From Psychrobacillus glaciei (GTDB lineage: Bacteria > Bacillota > Bacilli > Bacillales_A > Planococcaceae): a stretch of DNA of 64,000 nucleotides. The notes under the pieces were generated by a model. It was not told where the DNA came from. It saw only the letters and a list, made by a program, of their open reading frames with translations, and made no database searches. Position 1 is the first letter of the stretch. The number at the start of each line of letters is the position of its first letter. Shown here in pieces: positions 7,989 to 17,599 of the stretch. Both the position numbers and the translations under genes were made by a program. Location: positions 2,046,001-2,110,000 of the forward strand of contig NZ_CP031223.1 in NCBI RefSeq assembly GCF_008973485.1. The letters run 5' to 3'.

Positions 7989-8891
7989 ATGTACCCAAAA
8001 TCATTTGAAAGAAAGATTATAGGAGCTTTTGGTGAAGAAGGAATTGAATGGCTTAATTCATTAGAATCTAAGATAAAAACTTATTTGGAAAAGTGGAACT
8101 TACGGTCTGACGGTCCAGTGGATAACTTATCCTATAATTATGTATTAAAAGTATTAGATGAAAAAGGGAATCGCGCAATATTAAAACTAGGTGTCGCAAA
8201 TTACGACTTTGGAAATGAAATACGAACACTCCGAGCATATAATGGAAACGGATGTGTAAAAATAATAAAGGCTGATTCTGAAAATGGGGTAATGCTGTTA
8301 GAGCATCTACAACCTGGAACGATGCTTACCGAAGTCGAAGAGCATCAAGCTGTGAAAACCTTTGCTCACGTTTGGACTGCTATTCGCAGAACGGTCGAAG
8401 AAAATGCGGATCACCCGTCGATAGTGGATTGGATGAAAGCGTTCGATCGTTATCAAGATAAATATCAAACAAATGAAGGTCCTATCCCCAATCACTTTGT
8501 TTTTCTTGCAAGAACATATTTTGTCGAAATAGCCAATTCTTCCGAAAATAATGATCTGTTACACGGTGATTTACATCATGAAAATATATTGTATTCAACT
8601 AATGATGGATGGCTTGCAATAGATCCAAAAGGAGTTATAGGTAACAAATATTTTGATTTTATTTCATTTCTAACGAATCAGTTGTTTAATAAATTAAATC
8701 CAAGACAACTATTAGAAAAGAGAGTCACTTTACTTTGTGAAGAATTGCAATTAAATAAGAAGCGACTCTTAAAAGCTGCTATTGCTATGTCTACTTTATA
8801 TGCTTGTTGGGGAGTAGAAGATAATGACCCTGAATGGGAAAATACATATAGATGTGTACAATGGTTTGAGGGATTAATGGAAGATAACTGA
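7989..8891 (+). CDS. APH(6)/hydroxyurea-type phosphotransferase
   Basis: A 300-residue kinase of the streptomycin 6-phosphotransferase/hydroxyurea phosphotransferase family (APH_6_hur). It has the catalytic loop LLHGDLHHENIL near residue 191 and a WLAIDPKG metal site near residue 211, both typical of that family. Whether it inactivates streptomycin cannot be told; many chromosomal homologues do not. AAAGGGGG ribosome-binding site. It is followed by the regulator gene after about 95 bases. Confidence 0.85.
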   Translation: MYPKSFERKIIGAFGEEGIEWLNSLESKIKTYLEKWNLRSDGPVDNLSYNYVLKVLDEKGNRAILKLGVANYDFGNEIRTLRAYNGNGCVKIIKADSENGVMLLEHLQPGTMLTEVEEHQAVKTFAHVWTAIRRTVEENADHPSIVDWMKAFDRYQDKYQTNEGPIPNHFVFLARTYFVEIANSSENNDLLHGDLHHENILYSTNDGWLAIDPKGVIGNKYFDFISFLTNQLFNKLNPRQLLEKRVTLLCEELQLNKKRLLKAAIAMSTLYACWGVEDNDPEWENTYRCVQWFEGLMEDN

Positions 8892-8986
8892 CTTGGATGT
8901 CAGAACAACAAACTATTTATCAACCTCTATTTTTTTAAGATATTATGCATATAGGATGAGTGGGTATTGAAAGGACGTACAAATCT

Positions 8987-10351
8987 ATGAATTTCAGCGA
9001 ACTTTATCATTTGTCTGATTACGACAATGTATTAATAGTCGATGCAAACGGCATTACCATTTTTTTTGATTTAGCCGATTTGAATATTTTACAACAACTA
9101 GGATTAAAGCCGGAAGAGTTTTTAAGAAAGCATGTAACTTCTTTTTACCAAGACTTATCTATTGAAGATAGTACGTTGATGAGGGTGTTAAAAACGGGAG
9201 AGTCATTGTGGAATATGGAGCAAAAATTAACATCCACTAATGGTTTTAGTTATATATCGAAAAGTTCCTCTTTTCCAATAAAAAAAGGGGATATAATAAT
9301 AGGAGCTATTGAATTTTCAAAGCATTACTATCAAAAGCAAGATATGCAAAAGCTCGAGAAATTTGCAGAAAATAAAATATATCGAAAGAATAATACCATT
9401 TATACGATAGATAACTTAGTTTCTGAAAGTAAAGTCATGAAAGAAGTTAAAAATAAAATTCAAAAAGTTTCTAACACTGATTCTAACGTGCTTATTTATG
9501 GAAAGACCGGAACAGGTAAGGAAATTGTTGCTCAAGCTATTCATAATTTAAGTATTCGTTATACACAACCATTTATCTCCATAAATTGTGCGGAGATTGA
9601 TACAGATCTCATGGAACATATTCTATTTGGAAATGAAAAAGATGATGTAACAGCCACTCCAGATATTATTGGGCTATTAGAAAAAGCTAATGGTGGTACG
9701 ATTTTTTTAGATGAAGTGAATGCTCTAGATATAAAATTTCAAGCAAAATTGTTAAAAGTTATCGAAGACAAAATTATTCGTCGTGTAGGTAGTAAATATG
9801 ATATTCATTTAAACATTCGAGTAATTGCAACCACTAACGAGAATCCTGATCAGTTAGTGGAAAAGAAGATGTTACGAGAAGATTTATTTTATCGTTTAAG
9901 CGTTTTTCGATTAGATTTACCTTTACTGACAGAAAGAAAAGAAGATGTGGAAGCGCTTACGAATTATTTTATCCAGTTTTATAATCGTCATATGCAAATG
10001 ACAATAGATGATATGGAAGAAGATGTTTTGATCACGTTTAAACAATATAACTGGCCGGGAAATATACGTGAATTAAAAAATGCAATTGAAACTGCCTACA
10101 ATAATGCCAACACAAATGTTATTACGCGTAATGATATTCCTTCCAAAATAAAAAACTATTCAAGTACGCTTTTGAATATAAATAAGCCAGAAAATAATAT
10201 AAATTTAAAAGACAAAGTAGAGGAATATGAAAAGAGTTTAATTGTGTTGGAACTAGGGAATTCTGGTGGCAAACTAGCGGAATCTGCAAGAAGATTAGGT
10301 ATTTCGAAACAGCTACTAAAATATAAAATGGAAAAGTATGAATTGAGGTAA
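8987..10351 (+). CDS. PAS-AAA-Fis regulator lacking the GAFTGA loop
   Basis: A 454-residue enhancer-binding-protein-like regulator. It has an N-terminal PAS-like sensor (about residues 1-130), an AAA+ domain with Walker A GKTGTGKE near 171 and Walker B GGTIFLDEV near 236, an arginine-finger region REDLFYRL, and a C-terminal Fis-type helix-turn-helix (about 425-453). Where sigma-54 activators carry GAFTGA, this protein reads DDVTAT (near 218-223), so contact with sigma-54 is doubtful; TyrR-like regulators also lack the motif. The start is uncertain: GTG at 8960 with AGGATGA, or ATG at 8987. brnQ lies downstream and may be its target. Confidence 0.82.
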   Translation: MNFSELYHLSDYDNVLIVDANGITIFFDLADLNILQQLGLKPEEFLRKHVTSFYQDLSIEDSTLMRVLKTGESLWNMEQKLTSTNGFSYISKSSSFPIKKGDIIIGAIEFSKHYYQKQDMQKLEKFAENKIYRKNNTIYTIDNLVSESKVMKEVKNKIQKVSNTDSNVLIYGKTGTGKEIVAQAIHNLSIRYTQPFISINCAEIDTDLMEHILFGNEKDDVTATPDIIGLLEKANGGTIFLDEVNALDIKFQAKLLKVIEDKIIRRVGSKYDIHLNIRVIATTNENPDQLVEKKMLREDLFYRLSVFRLDLPLLTERKEDVEALTNYFIQFYNRHMQMTIDDMEEDVLITFKQYNWPGNIRELKNAIETAYNNANTNVITRNDIPSKIKNYSSTLLNINKPENNINLKDKVEEYEKSLIVLELGNSGGKLAESARRLGISKQLLKYKMEKYELR

Positions 10352-10361
10352 AAAAAATATT

Positions 10362-10392
10362 AAAGGGGGTGAAAAATTTACCTCCTTTTTTT
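10362..10392 (+). terminator. Rho-independent terminator
   Basis: AAAGGGGGTGAAA pairs imperfectly with TTTACCTCCTTT and is followed by a T run. It separates the regulator from brnQ. Confidence 0.7.
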
Positions 10393-10433
10393 ATTGCCCA
10401 TAATTAATTATTATAAAATTAGAACTTGGGGGT

Positions 10434-10453
10434 CAATTAGAACAGTTCAATTG
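10434..10453. promoter_or_regulatory. Inverted repeat upstream of brnQ (possible operator)
   Basis: CAATT-a-GAAC-a-GTTC-AATTG is a dyad with 9-bp arms and one bulged base, about 95 bases before the brnQ start. It could be the binding site of the adjacent Fis-type regulator. That is inference from position only. Confidence 0.35.
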
Positions 10454-10548
10454 TTTTAACCTAACTTCGCACATACAGACTTATGTGATTATTTTTCATT
10501 AATTTTGTAAGGGTTTTCACTGGGGTATATATGAAAGAGGGGAATTTT

Positions 10549-11838
10549 ATGAGTAAAACAGTACAACACAGTTTAATAGTAGGATTTGCGCTATTTGCTA
10601 TATTTTTTGGAGCAGGAAATTTAATATTTCCTCCGTCAATTGGGAATGTATCGGGAACTGAATGGGTCGTAGCATTAGTTGGTTTTTGTATAACAGGAAT
10701 CGTGTTACCACTTTTATCAGTTATTGCGATAATAAATGTTGGTGGAAAGTTTGAAGATTTAACTAGACCAATTAGTCCTTGGTTTTATAAAGTATTTAAC
10801 TTGTTATTAATGGGTGGAATCGGAATGTTTGTCACAATTCCACGGATGTCTGCAACTACGCATGAATTAGGAGTTCATCAACTTTTTCCGAGTGTTCCAT
10901 CCATCGTTACCATTGTCATATTCTTTGCAATTTGTTTTTATTTTGCAATGGATAAGTCTAATGTAATCGATAAAATCGGTAAAGTACTTACACCAGTGTT
11001 AGTAGTCATCCTTTTATTTATTGTTGGAAAAGGTATTTTTGATCCTATCGGTACTCCGGTTGTTACGGGTATTAAAAATTCATTTTCGAATGCATTTATT
11101 AGTGCTTACCAAACGGGTGATGTAGTAACAGGAATATTTTGTGCTCCAATATTTATCGCTGCAATAGCTGCATTTGGGTATAAAGGGAAATCAGCTCGTA
11201 AGATGGCTTTAACTGGAACACTTATAGCTGGTATAGGATTACTGATTGTGTATGGCGGGTTGCTATTTATCGGGGCTTCTGGTAGTGGTTTTGCACCATC
11301 AGGTATTGAAGATACTGCTTTAGTATCTCTTTTAGTCGATCGTTCACTTGGTAGCATAGGCGCTGTCGCTCTTGCAGTTGCAATTGCCTTAGCATGTTTG
11401 ACTTCTGCAATTGGAGTAATTGCTGTAATTGGAGATTTCTTGAATGATTTGACTAAAAACAAACTAAGCTATCGTATTTGGGTTGCAATTATATGTGTTG
11501 TAGGTATTGTAATAGGTTCAGCAGGTGTTGGCGCTATTGTTACATACGCTATGCCAATATTTACTGCATTATATCCAGTTGCCATTGTGTTGGTCATACT
11601 AGGAGTTTTTCAAAAGTTTGTTCCAAATCCAGGTTCATATCAAGGTGCGATATTATTAACTTTTATAGTTAGTCTTATTGAAACGGTTGGATCTTTGATA
11701 AAGACTCCAGTTTTAAAAGACATAATACTAAAGTTACCACTAGCCTCAGATGGATTTAGTTGGTTAATACCGGCTATAGTCGGATTTATTGTTGGTACGC
11801 TTATTCATAAACTTAAAGGACAAAAAGAAGCTAATTAA
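10549..11838 (+). CDS. brnQ: Branched-chain amino acid carrier BrnQ
   Basis: A 429-residue LIVCS-family Na+-coupled importer of leucine, isoleucine and valine with about 12 transmembrane helices. Family landmarks include FAIFFGAGNLIFPP near the N-terminus and the ALACLTSAIGVI segment. AGAGGGGA precedes the ATG at 10549; the upstream ATG at 10531 lies before that ribosome-binding site. It is monocistronic, with a strong terminator about 90 bases after the stop. The PAS-AAA-Fis regulator upstream may control it. Confidence 0.92.
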   Translation: MSKTVQHSLIVGFALFAIFFGAGNLIFPPSIGNVSGTEWVVALVGFCITGIVLPLLSVIAIINVGGKFEDLTRPISPWFYKVFNLLLMGGIGMFVTIPRMSATTHELGVHQLFPSVPSIVTIVIFFAICFYFAMDKSNVIDKIGKVLTPVLVVILLFIVGKGIFDPIGTPVVTGIKNSFSNAFISAYQTGDVVTGIFCAPIFIAAIAAFGYKGKSARKMALTGTLIAGIGLLIVYGGLLFIGASGSGFAPSGIEDTALVSLLVDRSLGSIGAVALAVAIALACLTSAIGVIAVIGDFLNDLTKNKLSYRIWVAIICVVGIVIGSAGVGAIVTYAMPIFTALYPVAIVLVILGVFQKFVPNPGSYQGAILLTFIVSLIETVGSLIKTPVLKDIILKLPLASDGFSWLIPAIVGFIVGTLIHKLKGQKEAN

Positions 11839-11924
11839 GAGAAGAGTAACTTGGGAACTTAATTATTCTAGATCAAGATATTTTAGAAATTTCTCCGGAA
11901 AAAATAAGCCATAATATATGTTTA

Positions 11925-11966
11925 AAAAACATCAAGAGTTTAATCACTCTTGATGTTTTTTCTTTT
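11925..11966 (+). terminator. Rho-independent terminator of brnQ
   Basis: AAAAACATCAAGAGT pairs with ACTCTTGATGTTTTT (15 bp) over a 6-base loop, followed by more Ts. Confidence 0.9.
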
Positions 11967-12126
11967 AACCGTAACATTTATTTATATCTTCTTTTCTTAT
12001 AGATATCTAAGATTGAGAGTACTATTTTCATTTATTAAGATTTCAGAAACGTATAAATACAATCAAGGTTGGAAATACTCCATATGACAAAAGATGCCAC
12101 AAATATAATCGATAAAGAGGGAACGT

Positions 12127-13719
12127 ATGGGTTTTTTTAAGAAGAAAAATAGTATTATGTTAAATCTCCCTGCTCCTTCTACTCTTGAAGTGAAGCAGTT
12201 AGAAAATAAGCCATCTTTAAATTCAAAATTACAAGAAAATATACAAAAAGTAAAAGAAACTCTTGGAAAAAGCGCGGATATTATCATTCGAGAAATTAAA
12301 ATTGGAAAAGAGGGAAGCATTAATGCTGGAATCATTTATACAGATGGTTTAAGCGATGCATCTTCATTACAAAACTTTATTTTGGAAACATTAATGTTAG
12401 ATATTAAAGAAACTGCATTAGAAGATGATTTAACACCTACTCCCAATTTGATGACTACATTAAAAGACTTTGCCATGACTGTTGGAGAAATTAAAGATTT
12501 AAACAATTTTGATGATCTATTCACGCATCTATTATCCGGAGACGCTATTTTCATGGTAGACGGATATTCGAATGGTTTTATTATCGGTAATAAGCATTGG
12601 GTTGAACGTGGGGTAACCGAGCCAACTGCTCAAAGTGTAGTGAGAGGCCCGAGAGAAGGTTTTTCCGAAAACTTGCGAATAAATACGGCATTAGTTCGTC
12701 GCATCATTAAGGATCCGAATTTATGGATGGAATCCAAAGTAATTGGTAAACGCTCCAAAACTAATATTGCAGTTATGTATATTAAGGGAGTTGCGAAGGA
12801 CGATATAGTGAAAGAAGTCAATTCGAGATTGGACAGAATTGACATCGATGGCATATTGGAAAGTTCCTATATTGAAGAATTAATTCAAGACTCACAGTTT
12901 TCACCTTTTCCAACTGTATTTAATTCGGAACGACCCGATGTTGTATCCGCAGCACTTTTGCAAGGTAGAGTTGCAATTTTAATAGACGGAACACCATTCG
13001 CTCTTATGGTTCCGGCTGTATTTATTCAATTTTTTCAATCTACAGAAGATTATTATCAAAGAGCAATAATGGCTACATTGATTCGTCTTCTACGTTATTT
13101 CTCATTTATGATTTCATTGCTCTTTCCAGCTTTTTATATTGCCGTTATTACTTTTCATCAGGAAATGATACCGACTGCCTTGCTTATGAGTCTAGCAGCA
13201 CAACGTGAAAATGTACCATTTCCAGCATTTATTGAAGTAATGATTATGGAAGTTGCATTTGAAATTCTGCGTGAAGCTGGTTTACGAATGCCTAGAGTAG
13301 TAGGAGCCGCTATGTCCATTGTAGGTGGATTTGTTGTTGGAACTGCAGCGGTTGAGGCAGGTATTATTTCAGCTGCAATGGTAATTGTTGTATCACTAAC
13401 AGCAATTTCCAGTTTTGTTTCTCCGCTCTATGATATTGCAATTGCGAGTAGAATGTTACGTTTTATATTTATTGTACTAGCTGCCATGTTTGGGTTTTAT
13501 GGGATGACAATAGGATTTATTGCGCTTATTTTACATTTATGTAGTTTACGTTCTTTTGGTATTCCTTATATGTCACCTTTAGCACCTTTTAGTCTTTCGG
13601 GTCAAAAAGATGCATTTGTACGATTACCAATATGGAAAATGACTACACGACCAAATTTAATATCGGAAAATACTGTAAGACAAAAGTACACTCCGCCTAA
13701 GCCGGGTGAAGATGATTAG
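12127..13719 (+). CDS. GerA-family germinant receptor subunit A
   Basis: A 530-residue spore germination protein of the GerAA/GerKA family. It has an N-terminal cytoplasmic region with a charged linker, a soluble domain (about residues 50-290), and then four to five transmembrane helices with the conserved stretch YYQRAIMATLIRLLRYFSF. It sits in the spore inner membrane and senses nutrients together with the B and C subunits. GAGGGAA ribosome-binding site. First gene of a four-gene operon; the next starts 23 bases downstream. Confidence 0.92.
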   Translation: MGFFKKKNSIMLNLPAPSTLEVKQLENKPSLNSKLQENIQKVKETLGKSADIIIREIKIGKEGSINAGIIYTDGLSDASSLQNFILETLMLDIKETALEDDLTPTPNLMTTLKDFAMTVGEIKDLNNFDDLFTHLLSGDAIFMVDGYSNGFIIGNKHWVERGVTEPTAQSVVRGPREGFSENLRINTALVRRIIKDPNLWMESKVIGKRSKTNIAVMYIKGVAKDDIVKEVNSRLDRIDIDGILESSYIEELIQDSQFSPFPTVFNSERPDVVSAALLQGRVAILIDGTPFALMVPAVFIQFFQSTEDYYQRAIMATLIRLLRYFSFMISLLFPAFYIAVITFHQEMIPTALLMSLAAQRENVPFPAFIEVMIMEVAFEILREAGLRMPRVVGAAMSIVGGFVVGTAAVEAGIISAAMVIVVSLTAISSFVSPLYDIAIASRMLRFIFIVLAAMFGFYGMTIGFIALILHLCSLRSFGIPYMSPLAPFSLSGQKDAFVRLPIWKMTTRPNLISENTVRQKYTPPKPGEDD

Positions 13720-13742
13720 GAAAAGTTAAGGAGAGGGAGTCA

Positions 13743-14930
13743 GTGAAAAAAGGCATCTTTATACTACTAATTCTTATTCTCTTCCTATCCGGATGTTGGG
13801 ATAAACGAGAGTTAAATGAACTTGCAATAACAGTAGGAATTGGGCTAGATAAAATCGATGATGAGTATTTGGTCACTGCTCAAGTAGCTGTACCATCTGA
13901 GCTTTCATCGAAAGGTGGAGCAGGTCATTCTCAAATAACGATTTACCAAGGGAAAGGAACCACAGTGTATGAAGCTATTCGTCAACTTACCAAATCTTCA
14001 CCAAGAATTATTTACCTTGGACATCTACAAATGTTAATCATCGGCGAATCTTTAGCGAGAGAAGGAATAGGGGATTCGTTAGATTTTCTTGCAAGGAATT
14101 GGGAAGTCCGATGGGATTTTTATGTTGCTGTCTCGAAAGATAGTACTGCTGAAAAAATATTGAACGTTCAAACTCCATTAGAAAGCGTACCCGCAACTGA
14201 CATGCACTTCACTCTACTAAATTCAGATAAAACCTATGCAAATACCACTGGAGTGACACTAATTGATCTTTTAACAGACCTAGAAAAAACAGGAAAACAA
14301 CCTGTGTTAACTGGCGTTTATATTTTGGGTGATTCGAAAAGTGGCTCTAATAAATCGAATGTAGAATCTATCATGCCTTCTGCGCAGATTGAGTTCGATG
14401 GATTAGCTGTTTTTAAAAGAGATAAGCTTGTCGGGTGGTTAAGTGAAGACGATACCAAAAGTTATAATAGTGTTATTAACCATATAAAGCGGTCTGTATC
14501 TACTATTTCATGCCCTAAAAAAGGAAAAGCAAACATTGAAGTATACCGATTTGATTCAAAAATGAAAGGAAAAATGAATAAAGGAAAACCAGAAATAGAT
14601 ATCCATATTCAAGTCGATGGAGATATAGGTGCCATAGAATGCGAAATGGATCTTACAAAAGAAGAGTCACTTCATGCATTAGAGAAAATATACAAAAAAG
14701 AAGAAAAAGATTCCATTGAAAAGACGATAAAAAAAGTTCAGAAGGAAATAGGGGTTGATATTTTTGGATTTGGAGCAGCTATTTATCATGATGACCATAA
14801 AGCATGGGAAAAAGTGAAAGATCAATGGGATGAAGAGTTTTTAGATGTAAAAGTAAATATTAAAGTAGATGTTGAACTTAAGTTAATAGGTGCAATCAAT
14901 AATTCTTTCAAAGAAAAAATAAAGGACTAA
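13743..14930 (+). CDS. Ger(x)C germinant receptor lipoprotein
   Basis: A 395-residue C subunit. The signal peptide ends in a lipobox (LFLSGC, Cys18), followed by the family's WDKRELNELAITVGIG motif. It is a lipoprotein on the outer face of the spore inner membrane. GTG start with GGAGAGGGAG upstream. Length and the three-domain layout agree with GerAC/GerKC. In this operon the C gene precedes the B gene. Confidence 0.92.
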   Translation: MKKGIFILLILILFLSGCWDKRELNELAITVGIGLDKIDDEYLVTAQVAVPSELSSKGGAGHSQITIYQGKGTTVYEAIRQLTKSSPRIIYLGHLQMLIIGESLAREGIGDSLDFLARNWEVRWDFYVAVSKDSTAEKILNVQTPLESVPATDMHFTLLNSDKTYANTTGVTLIDLLTDLEKTGKQPVLTGVYILGDSKSGSNKSNVESIMPSAQIEFDGLAVFKRDKLVGWLSEDDTKSYNSVINHIKRSVSTISCPKKGKANIEVYRFDSKMKGKMNKGKPEIDIHIQVDGDIGAIECEMDLTKEESLHALEKIYKKEEKDSIEKTIKKVQKEIGVDIFGFGAAIYHDDHKAWEKVKDQWDEEFLDVKVNIKVDVELKLIGAINNSFKEKIKD

Positions 14931-14936
14931 TTCACT

Positions 14937-15164
14937 ATGGTAAATAGCTTAGGATTACTATTAATCGCTGCAGTCATCGTAAAATTGGAAGTTCCTGCTC
15001 TTTTAAAAAATAAAGATAAATTAGGACTCATTATATTTTCGACTCTCCTTGCTCTTGGTGTAGGTTTTGGAATGGCGTTAGCATTTAATATAAAAATTCC
15101 AAATCCAGTTAATTTTCTAACAGTCATATTAAAACCATTAAATGATATCATAACTAATCATTAA
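14937..15164 (+). CDS. Small two-helix germination operon protein (D-subunit-like)
   Basis: A 75-residue protein with two predicted membrane helices (about 3-20 and 29-50) separated by a basic loop (KNKDKLG). It lies 6 bases after the C-subunit stop and within the operon. Small two-helix D-subunit proteins are known from several Bacillus germinant receptor operons and modulate germination. Assignment is by position and topology, not sequence identity. No clear ribosome-binding site (ACTAATTCACT), so translation may be coupled. Confidence 0.7.
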   Translation: MVNSLGLLLIAAVIVKLEVPALLKNKDKLGLIIFSTLLALGVGFGMALAFNIKIPNPVNFLTVILKPLNDIITNH

Positions 15165-15193
15165 AAGAATAGGAGAGGAGAAAGGGTGATGAG

Positions 15194-16303
15194 ATGCAAA
15201 AGATTAAAATAAATTCATTTCAATTCCTTGTACTTGTCATTTTTTTTACAGTAGGTACTAGTATCCTTGAATTACCATCAGCTTTGGCTGCCTATTCAAA
15301 GCAAGATGCATGGATTGCGTCAATAATAGGTACAATAATCGGGATTTTTGTCATCGGGTTTTTCACAAAAATAGCAGCTTGGTTTCCGAACCTCACTTAT
15401 GTTCAAATTAACGAAAAAATTTTGGGGAAGTGGTTTGGTAAATTTAGTGCAATTCTATTTGTTTCTTTATGTCTATTTTATACAGCAAGCTTATTAAGTC
15501 ATTCGGGATTATTTTTAGCTTCACAATTGTTTCCAAATACACCGATTGTAGTTGTCAATATTCTAATGACTTTCATCTTAATAATGGGAATACGTCTTGG
15601 ACTTGATACTGTAGCACGTTCTGCAGAGATTCTGATATTTATTTTTCTATTCCTTTATATCGGTTTAGTCATATTTATAATTCCTGAAATTGATGTTCAC
15701 CACATTGAACCATTTTTTATTTCCAAAATAGGAGCACTATTGAAATCTTCCATAATGATAGCTGTAATATCATCAGTAAATGCTATTGTTTTATTAATGA
15801 TATTTCCTTCACTAATAAACGAATATGAAAAAGGAAGAAAATCATTTTTTTTAGGAAATGTTATTGGAGGCATCGTTATTATTATTGTTACTGTTTTATG
15901 TATTTTTGTATTGGGTTCAAGTACAACTGCTAGACAAATTTATCCAAGTTACATTTTAGCAAGACAAATAAATATAGGTAACTTTATAAATCGTATTGAG
16001 GTACTAATGGCTGCATTATGGATTATATGCCTTTATATTAAAACCTCTATCTATTTTTATGCTGGAACGATGGGGTTGGCACAAATATTTAATTTGAAAG
16101 ATTATCGACCAATGACTTATCCTTTAGGAATAATTATTATTGTACTTTCAGTTATTATTGCTCCAAACTTTATCTCTCAAGCGAATTTTGATGGTACTAC
16201 AAGTATATCTCTCTCTATAGTAATTGGTGTTTTTATACCTCTATTACTAACGATTGTATATATAATTCGCAAAAAACAATTTAAAAAATCTGATCTTTCT
16301 TAA
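15194..16303 (+). CDS. GerB-family germinant receptor subunit B
   Basis: A 369-residue integral membrane protein of the spore germination GerAB (APC superfamily) type, with about ten transmembrane helices. The N-terminal SFQFLVLVIFFTVGTSILELP is typical, and LARQINIGNFINRIEVLM matches the family's helix-8 region. It is thought to bind the nutrient germinant. A GGAGAGGAG ribosome-binding site lies about 20 bases upstream and GGGTGATGAG closer in. Last gene of the operon, giving the order A-C-D-B. Confidence 0.92.
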   Translation: MQKIKINSFQFLVLVIFFTVGTSILELPSALAAYSKQDAWIASIIGTIIGIFVIGFFTKIAAWFPNLTYVQINEKILGKWFGKFSAILFVSLCLFYTASLLSHSGLFLASQLFPNTPIVVVNILMTFILIMGIRLGLDTVARSAEILIFIFLFLYIGLVIFIIPEIDVHHIEPFFISKIGALLKSSIMIAVISSVNAIVLLMIFPSLINEYEKGRKSFFLGNVIGGIVIIIVTVLCIFVLGSSTTARQIYPSYILARQINIGNFINRIEVLMAALWIICLYIKTSIYFYAGTMGLAQIFNLKDYRPMTYPLGIIIIVLSVIIAPNFISQANFDGTTSISLSIVIGVFIPLLLTIVYIIRKKQFKKSDLS

Positions 16304-16462
16304 GATAATTCATTTACTATTGCGATTTTGCATTCGTATTGAGAGGTGAGTTACGTACAATTACTCACAATAGAAAAGTTAAAAGCCTCTCAGAGCGAAT
16401 TTGAAATTAGTAAAATCATGTATATAAATCGACTTCAAAACTAGAAAATTACTTAAAAATCT

Positions 16463-16500
16463 AATAAGGTTCCCAAATACATATTTGGGAACCTTATTTT
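16463..16500 (+). terminator. Rho-independent terminator of the germination operon
   Basis: A perfect 16-bp stem (AATAAGGTTCCCAAAT with its complement, 4-base loop) followed by TTTT. It lies just upstream of the recombinase gene. Between 16304 and 16462 I see only a weak nested dyad (GAGAGG/CCTCTC around GTGAGT/ACTCAC). Confidence 0.9.
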
Positions 16501-16532
16501 GTGTTAAAATAGGAAGATACGAGGTGAAAGAT

Positions 16533-17489
16533 ATGCAACGAGAATTACCTAAAATATTAAAGGATTTTTTAGTCTACTTAACAACGATTAAAGGGAAATC
16601 AGTAAGAACGCGAAAAGAATATGAATATGATATCACCCTGTTTTTGCGCTTTTTAAAAGCAGTTGAAGGTGATATTAAATTTGATAAAATGGATGAAATC
16701 GGAATTAAAGACATTACAATAGATTTCATTAAAGAAATATCATTAGAAGACATGTATTTATTTTTAGAGTACTGTGAGGTTCAGCGGAAAAATAGTGCAG
16801 CGACAAGAGCAAGAAAAGCAGCAACACTTAAATCATTTTTTAAATATTTAAAAGGAAAAAGAAGGCTAATAGAAGATAATCCTGCTGATGAGTTGGAAAC
16901 ACCGAAAATTGGTAAGAAAAAACCAATCTATATGGATTTACAAGAAGCGGAGATGTTTATAGCAGGAATAAAGAGAAGTAATCATTATTATCGCAATTAT
17001 AGTATGATTATGTTCTTTTTAAACTTAGGGTTACGTGTTTCAGAACTATGCAACTTAAATCTCACGTCGATACAGGGAACTGTATTGCATGTGATCGGTA
17101 AAGGCGATAAAGAACGCACGGTATTTTTAAACAATGCATGCATTCAATCCCTTCAGGTTTATATGCAAAAAGAACGTTCGTACATACAAGGAGCAATTGA
17201 CAATGAAGCGCTATTCTTATCTCAAAAGGGTACAAGATTAACTCGCCAAACAGTAGCGAAAATCATCAAGCAAATCAACAATGACTCTGGCTTAAATAAA
17301 GAAAAACTAACACCGCATAAGCTAAGACATACGTCGGCCACTATAATGTATAAGAGTGGGGCTGATATTCGCAGTTTACAACATATTTTGGGCCATACCA
17401 GTGTTTCCACTACACAAATCTATACTCATGTGGAGGATAAAGAAATTCAACAAGTAATCGAAAACAATCCGTTTAACCAATTAGGTTAA
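16533..17489 (+). CDS. XerC/XerD-type tyrosine recombinase
   Basis: A 318-residue site-specific recombinase with an N-terminal SAM-like core-binding domain (residues 10-120) and a C-terminal catalytic domain. Catalytic residues are visible: Arg in GLRVSEL (about 168), Lys in GKGDKERT, His-x-x-Arg in HKLRH (about 262), His in LGHTS (about 288) and Tyr in TTQIYTHV (about 297). This is the Firmicute Xer-like chromosomal type rather than a phage integrase. GAGGTGA ribosome-binding site at the chosen ATG. No phage or excisionase genes adjoin, but a repeat-rich, gene-poor stretch follows. Confidence 0.87.
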   Translation: MQRELPKILKDFLVYLTTIKGKSVRTRKEYEYDITLFLRFLKAVEGDIKFDKMDEIGIKDITIDFIKEISLEDMYLFLEYCEVQRKNSAATRARKAATLKSFFKYLKGKRRLIEDNPADELETPKIGKKKPIYMDLQEAEMFIAGIKRSNHYYRNYSMIMFFLNLGLRVSELCNLNLTSIQGTVLHVIGKGDKERTVFLNNACIQSLQVYMQKERSYIQGAIDNEALFLSQKGTRLTRQTVAKIIKQINNDSGLNKEKLTPHKLRHTSATIMYKSGADIRSLQHILGHTSVSTTQIYTHVEDKEIQQVIENNPFNQLG

Positions 17490-17497
17490 TATAATTT

Positions 17498-17512
17498 TAT
17501 TATGTAAACTAA
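17498..17512 (+). repeat. 15-bp direct repeat, copy 1
   Basis: TATTATGTAAACTAA occurs here, 9 bases after the recombinase stop, again at 18851-18865 in the same orientation, and inverted at 32258-32272. The first two bracket the gene-poor repeat island. Confidence 0.7.
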
Positions 17513-17599
17513 ATATAAATGAAGATTGATATACGCTGAACGCTTTTAATAATAAGAGAAGTGAATCAATTTCATAATTCTAGTTTAGAGCATAATAAA

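Noticed and set aside
10393-10548. Sigma-54 promoter for brnQ
   Set aside because: No TGGCAC-N5-TTGC-like sequence is present, and the nearby regulator lacks GAFTGA.
12050-12110. Sigma-G promoter before the germination operon
   Set aside because: CATATGA resembles a -10, but no acceptable -35 stands at the right distance, so I did not annotate it.
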